Assembly (NCBI GenBank): GCA_030145035.1
Contig: JAQYWL010000388.1
Span: forward strand, 1-5,657
Source of the DNA: Desulfobacteria bacterium
GTDB taxonomy: Bacteria > Desulfobacterota > Desulfobacteria > Desulfobacterales > C00003060
Direction: 5' to 3'
Length of the DNA stretch: 5,657 nucleotides
The notes beneath the pieces were generated by a model, which worked only from the letters and a program-made list of their open reading frames with translations, made no database searches and was not told where the DNA came from. Below, in pieces: positions 1-4,038 of the stretch (the first letter of the stretch is position 1; each line of letters starts with the position of its first letter). The position numbers and the translations under genes were made by a program.

Positions 1-263
1 AAGGTGATTCCATGAAAGACGTGGGTATTCTCCCGTCTGATATTGTGATCTGTGAGCCCCGTCAATATGCTCAAAATGGTGAAATCGTGGTGGCTTTGAT
101 CAACAACGAAGAAGCGACAGTAAAGCGTTTCTTTTTACGCAAAGATCATATTGAACTTAGGCCGGAAAATAAGGCTTATCCGTCGATGCGTTATCGGTTT
201 GGGGAAGTGTTGATCCAGGGCAAGGTGATTGGCGTACAACGCGGCCCGGAGCAATTGAGTTGA
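1..263 (+). CDS. lexA: LexA repressor, C-terminal autoproteolysis domain (5' truncated by the window edge)
   Basis: This is the 3' end of lexA, the SOS-response repressor. LexA binds operators of DNA-repair genes and cleaves itself when RecA filaments form on single-stranded DNA. The gene is open at base 1 in the frame starting at base 3. The first codons read Gly-Asp-Ser-Met, the S24 peptidase motif, so the serine codon at 9-11 is the predicted nucleophile. The general-base lysine lies in the motif ATVKRF (codon 123-125). Further typical blocks are GEIVVALI, the RPEN turn, and the terminal VLIQGKVIGVQR strand. The stop is TGA at 261-263. The N-terminal winged-helix DNA-binding domain and the Ala-Gly cleavage site lie upstream of the window. 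Both catalytic residues are present, so this part looks functional. A generic S24-family phage repressor is possible, but the motif spacing and ending are those of LexA. I saw no clear SOS box in the window. Confidence 0.93.
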   Translation, partial: GDSMKDVGILPSDIVICEPRQYAQNGEIVVALINNEEATVKRFFLRKDHIELRPENKAYPSMRYRFGEVLIQGKVIGVQRGPEQLS

Positions 264-608
264 GATGGAATGTGGCGTAAGCTCAACCCTCCGGCCTGGA
301 AGCCGAGCTGGATGCCTCCAGGGGAGGGGGAGTTTCTGGTATCTTGGTTCCTCGATGCGTTCCCCTTTGCAACGAGGGCAACGCCCTGGCCTGGTAAGCC
401 GTTTTCGGTTGTCAAACACATACCCACACACAAGGCATCGTGAGGGGATTACGACCAGCCTTTGCCTTTGTGAGACAACCGAACGTGCGATGTGGGAAAG
501 ATGACCATAGACCTCTTTTTCCTGAATGCGCAGCATCTGGGACAGATCTCTGGCACTACACACTTGTTGGGACAACAACGTGATCATTTGCTGGCGAACC
601 GTTTGCAT
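135..608 (-). CDS. Small transcriptional regulator with helix-turn-helix and zinc ribbon, with an aberrant C-terminal extension
   Basis: Residues 1-50 form an HTH domain: QMITLLSQQ, then SARDLSQML, then EKEVYGHLSHIARSV, the last being the likely recognition helix. A zinc ribbon follows with Cys58-x2-Cys61 and Cys77-x2-Cys80. This order matches the predicted regulators with an HTH fused to a zinc ribbon (COG3357 type), which I recall as about 90-100 residues ending soon after a motif like E-x-P-x-F. Here that point is EEPRYQ near residue 90 (about base 339). The frame nevertheless continues for 67 low-complexity, Arg/Pro/His-rich residues and ends at TAA 135-137 inside lexA on the other strand. 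I infer that the original stop was lost or an element was inserted, so the tail is probably not a folded domain. The start is fixed: an in-frame TAG lies two codons upstream of ATG 606-608, and an AGAGGGG-type Shine-Dalgarno adjoins the start. An 8-bp palindrome GCCCGGGC (624-631), about 15 bp upstream, could be an operator. Target genes are unknown. Confidence 0.72.
   Translation of the reverse strand: MQTVRQQMITLLSQQVCSARDLSQMLRIQEKEVYGHLSHIARSVVSQRQRLVVIPSRCLVCGYVFDNRKRLTRPGRCPRCKGERIEEPRYQKLPLPWRHPARLPGRRVELTPHSISTQLLRAALYANHLALDQHFPKPITHRRISLIFRPKFNMIFA
295..330. other. Hairpin and GC-rich element between convergent lexA and regulator gene
   Basis: CCTGGA (295-300) pairs with TCCAGG (317-322) around a 16-base loop. 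It is followed on the + strand by a G-rich run ending at 330. It lies just past the lexA stop, where a terminator is expected, but no T-run follows, so a factor-independent terminator is not supported. The 12-mer CCAGGGGAGGGG (318-329) recurs exactly at 2602-2613, next to the Yip1-gene stop, which suggests a dispersed repeat. Confidence 0.35.
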
Positions 609-641
609 CCCCCTCTAACCATAGCCCGGGCAAGCCGGAAC

Positions 642-691
642 CAAAAAACATAAACCTACCACGAAAGCACGAAACTACGAAGGCACGAAAA
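642..691 (-). terminator. Possible terminator downstream of the M3-like peptidase gene
   Basis: On the - strand, the octad hairpin is followed within about 8 bases by TTTATGTTTTTT (complement of 643-654). A stem followed by a T-tract, placed after the peptidase stop and before the regulator gene, fits intrinsic termination. The stem is imperfect and the T-tract is interrupted, so this is a weak call. Confidence 0.3.
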
Positions 692-727
692 AAGAAAATA
701 TCATTTCGTGTTTTCCCTCTTTCGTGT
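660..727. repeat. Inverted array of 8-bp units, consensus CACGAAAN (octad array A)
   Basis: The left arm (660-691) is four consecutive 8-bp units of the CACGAAAN type, the third being degenerate (TACGAAGG). A 12-base AT-rich spacer (692-703) follows. The right arm (704-727) is three units in inverted orientation, TTTCGTGT at 704-711 and again at 720-727, with a degenerate unit between. The arms are in exact 8-bp register and can fold into a long imperfect hairpin. Read on the - strand, the hairpin follows the peptidase stop (804) and precedes a T-rich run (643-653), so it may double as a terminator for that gene. The 195-bp gap 609-803 otherwise holds only the short palindrome GGCGTTCGCC (733-742) and no credible gene. 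Confidence 0.8.
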
Positions 728-803
728 ATTGCGGCGTTCGCCTTGAGAAGAGACGTGATTGTCTTTGTAATTTTTTGCCAGAAAAAAACAGGAATTTCAT
801 GAC

Positions 804-2279
804 TCAAGGAACCAATAGCTTACTACGCCACCTGTCCACGATATCTTTGGAGTCAATTGACCCAATCCCCGTGACTGCAAAGAATTCATCAAGTTCATAT
901 TGATTGCCGCAGCACCACCAATCTTTCAAGATTTTGCCTGCCTCCGGCTTGAACATCCAGTCATGTCCCAGAGTTTGTGCCAGCGTTTTTTCCATAGTCG
1001 CCTCAGCCAGCCATGAAACTACATAGTCCAGGGCATAAAATTCCGGTACAAGATCAAAGAGGTGGGTCTCAGGCCGGTAGGAAAAGCCCGTATGTTTTTC
1101 CAACAAAGCGGCGTAGATCTTTCCGTTTGCGATCTCATTTTTCTTGAACATCTGATATTCGGCCAGAAACTTACTCACGTATCTCCTGAAAACAGAGAGC
1201 TCCTTTAAGGCCTTGTAAAAGGATATTTCTTCTATCTCTTTGGAGGAAAGACCCAAGTGTCTTTCAAGAAAAAATAGGGAAAAGCACATGTTTTGGAGCA
1301 AGAACGCGTAGGTTTCTGAAAGTGTATTTGAAGTGAAGAAATCCTTTTCGGCTGAAGAAAGCTCTGGCGATGTGAGCGCATTACTGAGGGCATGGCCCAT
1401 TTCATGGAACAGAGTTTCAAGATCAATCCAGCCGCCCTGCGGGTTCATGACAAGGTGGATTTCGTCTGGTATCCTCAAAGCAAAACTCATGGCCTGAGCA
1501 CCTTTCCTGGGCGAACGACTCATGTCAAGACAAAGCCCCGGGATCTTTTTGACCTGTATCCCCCATTGATTGAAGAAATCGAGATGATCACTCAGAGGGA
1601 TTTGATCCGGAAAAAGGTGGTCAAATTCACCTAGGCCGAGCAGGTAGATCGCATCAAATCTGTTTAGTTCACACAGCGGTATCCCCAGGCTCCTTTGAGC
1701 CCAGATTTCCATAGCTTCAAAGTATAATGTGTCAGTCTGCCGCAATATTTCTTCAAGCTCAGGTGCGTAGCTTTCGTAGTCAACGTGCTTCTTGTCGCGA
1801 CAATAGTCCGGATAGTCTTTGTATCCAAATTCATCGTCAAGCAGCTTGAGAAGGAGCTCCCAAACGCCCAGGGCAAAGGGCTTCAAGAATTTGCAAAGGC
1901 TACTTGTTTCATTTTCGATTATTCTGCGCTTCGCCAGATCGCTTCGCTTCTGGCACCACGAGAGAATATCTTTGAAGTAAATCTTTTCTCCGTCAACATG
2001 GGCCGCAGCTCTCTTCATCCAGGTAAACAATTCATTTTCATAGGGCGAGATGGAGTATTGTAAATAATGGCCCAAAAGGGAGTGAAAAACCCTTTGCCTA
2101 TGCCTCGTCCAGTTCCCAGAAAGGCGCAGCCTTTTTATAGTAGTCGGGTTAAGGATGTCACAGAACCCATCATATGTATTATGATGGGATGCCTGGGATT
2201 CGTTTCCCTTCCACAGGTCCAGGGCCCTGGAGGTCAAACGGTAGTTCAGTGTCAAAAGGGCCTTCTCAATTTGTTCCAT
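804..2279 (-). CDS. M3-like (thimet/oligoendopeptidase F type) zinc metallopeptidase
   Basis: This 491-residue protein is predicted to be a soluble zinc endopeptidase that cuts short peptides. The signature is LFHEMGH: His292 and His296 as zinc ligands, with Glu293 as catalytic base. Glu322 in TLSETYAF, 30 residues after the first His, has the spacing of the third ligand in M3 enzymes. The M3-type strand before the site is also present, with RSPRKGAQAMSFAL and then IHLVMNPQGG (residues 255-283). A Tyr-rich loop near the C-terminus, VPEFYALDYV (Tyr415, Tyr419), matches the position of the substrate-binding tyrosines. The N-terminal 200 residues are helical and diverged. I see no signal peptide or membrane segment, so a cytoplasmic location is likely. 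The protein is shorter than typical PepF (about 600). ATG 2277-2279 is preceded by AAAGG ten bases upstream, and the stop is TGA 804-806. It appears monocistronic and is bracketed by two octad arrays. The exact subfamily and substrate cannot be fixed from sequence. Confidence 0.85.
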   Translation of the reverse strand: MEQIEKALLTLNYRLTSRALDLWKGNESQASHHNTYDGFCDILNPTTIKRLRLSGNWTRHRQRVFHSLLGHYLQYSISPYENELFTWMKRAAAHVDGEKIYFKDILSWCQKRSDLAKRRIIENETSSLCKFLKPFALGVWELLLKLLDDEFGYKDYPDYCRDKKHVDYESYAPELEEILRQTDTLYFEAMEIWAQRSLGIPLCELNRFDAIYLLGLGEFDHLFPDQIPLSDHLDFFNQWGIQVKKIPGLCLDMSRSPRKGAQAMSFALRIPDEIHLVMNPQGGWIDLETLFHEMGHALSNALTSPELSSAEKDFFTSNTLSETYAFLLQNMCFSLFFLERHLGLSSKEIEEISFYKALKELSVFRRYVSKFLAEYQMFKKNEIANGKIYAALLEKHTGFSYRPETHLFDLVPEFYALDYVVSWLAEATMEKTLAQTLGHDWMFKPEAGKILKDWWCCGNQYELDEFFAVTGIGSIDSKDIVDRWRSKLLVP

Positions 2280-2306
2280 ATTAGTGTCGCCTTTCGTAAC
2301 AGTTCA

Positions 2307-2459
2307 TGGAGTAATGGAGTGTTGGAGTAATGCCATATGCGAAAGAATAAGAATTGTCGCTACGTTCAATCTGAGAATTGTGAATTTAAGAATTGAGTTC
2401 TGTGTGTTTCCTTTAGTCCAACACTCCAACACTCCAGCACTCCAACGCTCCAGCACTCC
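2307..2459. repeat. Inverted array of 8-bp units, TGGAGTRN / TCCARCRC (octad array B)
   Basis: The left arm (2307-2330) is three exact-register 8-bp units of the type TGGAGTRN. The right arm (2417-2456) is five inverted units of the type TCCARCRC, ending with a partial TCC at 2457-2459. The 86-base spacer is AT-rich and holds three copies of AGAATTG (2350-2356, 2374-2380, 2389-2395) plus a related GAATT at 2382. The architecture matches octad array A, but the core sequence is unrelated. It lies upstream of the peptidase start (2279), so transcripts of that gene may carry part of it. I see no clear promoter inside it. Confidence 0.8.
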
Positions 2460-2578
2460 TTTTCCTATTGAGGATGACAAGCTCTGGATCACGACGAAAG
2501 AAACTGTGAAGAGGTACAACCTTTCAAAGAGGTTTGACCCATGTGTCTATTGCGTGTTTATTAATCCTGACTAACCAT
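2460..2578. other. Gene-free stretch between octad array B and the C-rich element
   Basis: The 345-bp interval 2280-2624 contains no ORF with protein-like composition. Frames across it merely translate the repeats. In this part I see only a weak hairpin, AACCT (2518-2522) with AGGTT (2530-2534). The peptidase promoter probably lies somewhere in the interval, reading on the - strand, but no good -35/-10 pair stands out. Confidence 0.5.
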
Positions 2579-2579
2579 T

Positions 2580-2613
2580 CCCCCTCCCCTAACCCCTCCC
2601 ACCAGGGGAGGGG
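2580..2613 (-). repeat. C/G-rich hairpin and G-quadruplex candidate downstream of the Yip1-domain gene
   Basis: CCCCTCCCCT (2581-2590) is the perfect complement of AGGGGAGGGG (2604-2613), giving a 10-bp GC-rich stem with a 13-base loop. On the - strand, bases 2600-2580 also read G3-A-G4-TTA-G4-A-G5. This is a canonical four-run quadruplex motif with loops of 1, 3 and 1. The two structures share the same G runs and so compete. The element begins 12 bases beyond the Yip1-gene stop, so it would lie in that mRNA's 3' untranslated region and could stabilise or terminate it. No T-tract follows, so I do not call an intrinsic terminator. The 12-mer at 2602-2613 also occurs at 318-329. Confidence 0.7.
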
Positions 2614-2624
2614 AAAGACGGGAA

Positions 2625-3158
2625 TTAGCCTGGAATTTCGTATAGAAAAGACAAAGGGCCAGCAAAGATCATAAGGCTAATCATCCAGAGCATCAAGGCA
2701 GATATTAGAACAATAAAGGTCGCCTTGCCCCTGGTCAAATGATAAACCTGCTGTGTTGCCACAATTGAGATAACAAGACTCCAAATACCTACAGCCAGGC
2801 CGGCAAGCGGTATGATAACGGCCCAATCGATGATACCGCTTAAGCCTATAATCCGGACAAAGCCCATAAATTCTTGTTTGCCTTTTGAGTAACCACAGAA
2901 AAGATGTACAAAACCTGCAAAGAGAAAAAGTACGAAGATAGAAAAAAAGGCACCAATCAAAATCCCGGCAAGGCCGTTGCCCGGGATAAAGGCCAATGCT
3001 CCTCCTATGGCGGTTACAGCGATGCCAAACCTTATGGCATTGGGGTCTCTGGCCACTTGTGCCATTGCAGGTTGGTTAAGCTTCACGATTTCAATAGCCT
3101 TTTTGAAATAATCGAGTGTACTGGCAGGTTCGAATTGGCTGGTACTCTGGTTTTGCAT
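2625..3158 (-). CDS. Yip1-domain family integral membrane protein
   Basis: This 177-residue protein has a short cytoplasmic-looking N-terminus (1-40) and then about five hydrophobic segments at roughly 42-58, 62-88, 100-118, 118-136 and 147-170. The central blocks FCGYSKGKQEFMGFVRIIGL, SIVATQQVYHLTRGKA and the terminal hydrophobic helix match bacterial Yip1-domain (PF04893) proteins. Their biochemical role is unknown; eukaryotic Yip1 proteins act in vesicle traffic, which should not be carried over. The location is the inner membrane. ATG 3156-3158 has a strong GAGGAGG Shine-Dalgarno, and the stop is TAA 2625-2627. The gene directly abuts a truncated trmO-like reading frame whose last homologous codons form that ribosome-binding site, so it may now depend on whatever promoter lay upstream of trmO. 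A G-rich hairpin follows its stop. I am sure of the reading frame and membrane nature, and fairly sure of the family. Confidence 0.85.
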   Translation of the reverse strand: MQNQSTSQFEPASTLDYFKKAIEIVKLNQPAMAQVARDPNAIRFGIAVTAIGGALAFIPGNGLAGILIGAFFSIFVLFLFAGFVHLFCGYSKGKQEFMGFVRIIGLSGIIDWAVIIPLAGLAVGIWSLVISIVATQQVYHLTRGKATFIVLISALMLWMISLMIFAGPLSFLYEIPG

Positions 3159-3319
3159 ACCTTCGCCTCCTCAAGATCTTTAAGCCCCTCCTCATACTTT
3201 GGCTCTATTTCTACGGTTCCACCAACGCCTTTGGCACCAACCGTCTGTATGGGCATCCCTTTAACATCTTTGAAACGGGAATGAATAATGCCTACTGGAA
3301 TGTATGTTATTTGCCTCAT
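3083..3319 (-). pseudogene. Truncated TrmO/TsaA-like tRNA methyltransferase remnant (N-terminal third only)
   Basis: From ATG 3317-3319 the frame reads MRQITYIPVGIIHSRF and then KGMPIQTVGAKGVGGTVEI, ending its homology at EEGLKDLE (about base 3170). This is the conserved N-terminus of the TrmO/TsaA (UPF0066) family, SAM-dependent enzymes that methylate N6-threonylcarbamoyladenosine at position 37 of certain tRNA-Thr. An intact protein is about 140 residues or more. It would continue with a GFSHI-type strand and the SAM-binding R-x-N-P-I-G motif, both absent here. Instead the frame runs into the Yip1-domain gene in a different phase and stops at 3083. I infer a deletion that removed roughly two thirds of the gene. 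A TTG (3332-3334) five codons upstream is an alternative start. The fragment cannot be catalytic. It could still serve as a leader whose translation feeds the downstream ribosome-binding site. Confidence 0.75.
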
Positions 3320-3365
3320 AGATTCACTACCCAACCCCGAGATTTTGTCTATTCCTTATCACCAT

Positions 3366-3384
3366 TTCCCATTGGCAATGGGAA
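3366..3384. repeat. Perfect 8-bp hairpin with 3-base loop
   Basis: TTCCCATT (3366-3373), loop GGC, AATGGGAA (3377-3384). It sits between the divergently placed trmO remnant and the phasin-like ORF. No T-tract flanks it on either strand. It could be an operator or a deletion scar. Confidence 0.6.
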
Positions 3385-3400
3385 GGACAACGCTCGTGAA

Positions 3401-3589
3401 ATGTTGACATTCGCTCAAAACAACTGTGAGAAACTGGGGAGGTTCGTGCAGAGACTGCTTGAACCTTGTGCGCTGGAGAAGAGCGTCGGATTAAACGAAG
3501 CAGTCCAATTGGGAAATAAGGCAAGAGAATTTGTTCAAGTTCTGACTGTCCAACACTGTTTTTTTTGGGGTCGGACCACGCTATCATAG
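3401..3589 (+). CDS. Short helical ORF, possibly a phasin-like protein or its remnant
   Basis: ATG 3401-3403 opens 62 codons ending at TAG 3587-3589. The product is amphipathic and helical: FAQNNCEKLGRFVQRLLE, then a Pro/Cys break, then LNEAVQLGNKAREFVQVL. This pattern, with an EK pair in a first helix and a turn followed by NE-x-V-x2-x-x-K-x-RE-F, recalls from memory short bacterial phasin-family proteins that coat polyhydroxyalkanoate granules. The in-frame codons just upstream (from 3383, KDNARE) continue the resemblance, so the true start may have been further 5' and lost. GGAAGG at 3381-3386 lies 14 bases before the ATG, which is rather far. The tail (FFWGRTTLS) is not phasin-like. It is the only + strand ORF in the region with protein-like composition. 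It could be chance or a decayed gene, and no family is assigned with confidence. Confidence 0.3.
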   Translation: MLTFAQNNCEKLGRFVQRLLEPCALEKSVGLNEAVQLGNKAREFVQVLTVQHCFFWGRTTLS

Positions 3590-3658
3590 TGAATTTTCAT
3601 GATAATGGTGCCAAAAATAGGTGTTTCTTGTGCTTAGAGCACCCATTTGGGGGTCAAA
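3590..3658. other. Gene-free stretch with one small hairpin
   Basis: I see no gene here. GTGCT (3630-3634) pairs with AGCAC (3638-3642) around a 3-base loop. No recognisable promoter or terminator accompanies it. Confidence 0.4.
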
Positions 3659-3660
3659 AT

Positions 3661-3746
3661 GGCTACCGTAAGGAATCTGTTACTCTTTGAATGCATGCTA
3701 CGTCACCCAATGGGGTCGCGTAGCCATCCATTCGCTCACGGTAGCC
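3661..3746. repeat. Large two-part inverted repeat with internal hairpin
   Basis: The outer arms GGCTACCGT (3661-3669) and ACGGTAGCC (3738-3746) are perfect 9-bp complements. Inside lies a second stem built from AATGCATGCTACG (3690-3702) and CGTAGCCATCCATT (3719-3732), complementary apart from one mismatch and one bulge. Its tip has ACCC and GGGT pairing round an AATG loop. The two stems are joined by an asymmetric internal loop of about 20 and 5 bases. Such structure could be a structured RNA, a repetitive extragenic palindrome or the relic of a small mobile element. No transposase gene is nearby. Confidence 0.6.
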
Positions 3747-3879
3747 CGCACCGCCCTGGACAACGGGGGCATTTGAAAAACTTCGGCAATCCGAAATAAC
3801 CGCTTTGACTTGATCCAACAAGAACTGAGGTTGTTCCATGTATGGCTTTTCTGTTTGACCGCCTTTTTCTGTCATAGAT

Positions 3880-4038
3880 ATGCCATATTACAGTATCGCA
3901 GAGAAAGAAGAACACTTCGACAACTACGACACCATTCCGGTTCTATTAGGATGGAAAGGAGATCTCCCGCGACAACCAAAACGCCGGTCAGCACGGATCT
4001 TCTATTCCGGAACCCGCCGCAAATGCCCACCCAGTTGA
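3880..4038 (+). CDS. Uncharacterised 52-residue ORF running antisense into the murA 3' end
   Basis: ATG 3880-3882 to TGA 4036-4038 encodes MPYYSIAEKEEHFDNYDTIP and then VLLGWKGDLPRQPKRRSARI, with a basic tail. The first half is acidic and the second strongly basic, and the composition looks like a real small protein. I recognise no family. Against it: no Shine-Dalgarno precedes the ATG, and the last 37 bases are antisense to murA. It may be a remnant of an older gene next to murA or a chance ORF. Confidence 0.22.
   Translation: MPYYSIAEKEEHFDNYDTIPVLLGWKGDLPRQPKRRSARIFYSGTRRKCPPS

Noticed and set aside
264..294. Intrinsic terminator for lexA
   Set aside because: The only nearby stem (295-322) is followed by a G-rich run, not a T-tract.
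556..807. - strand ORF of 83 codons in the gap after the peptidase gene
   Set aside because: It starts at TTG, translates through octad array A into repetitive Phe/Arg-rich sequence, and has no ribosome-binding site or recognisable domain.
660..2459. Octad arrays considered as CRISPR-like arrays
   Set aside because: The units are 8 bp and contiguous, with no unique spacers, no 23-40 bp repeats and no cas genes nearby.
2284..2574. Overlapping ORFs on both strands across octad array B (also 2304-2519 on the - strand)
   Set aside because: The products are mostly translated 8-bp repeats (for example NTPALQRSSTPF and ERWSAGVLECW), so they are artefacts of the array.
3116..3400. + strand ORF upstream of the phasin-like segment, opening inside the Yip1-domain gene
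   Set aside because: Its first two thirds are antisense to the Yip1-domain gene and the trmO remnant, and only the part after about 3383 looks protein-like.
3659..3799. + strand ORF of 46 codons starting at ATG 3659 with a G-rich run upstream
   Set aside because: The composition is Arg/His/Pro/Gly-rich, and most of it is the translated inverted repeat. No family is recognisable.
3663..3875. - strand ORF of 70 codons downstream of murA
   Set aside because: A short segment (MEQPQFLLDQVKAVISD) looks protein-like, but there is no ribosome-binding site, and the second half merely translates the inverted repeat 3661-3746.
3958..3967. 10-bp palindrome GGAGATCTCC just downstream of murA
   Set aside because: It is a single short palindrome with no T-tract or partner site. 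It is likely chance and too short to call a terminator or operator.
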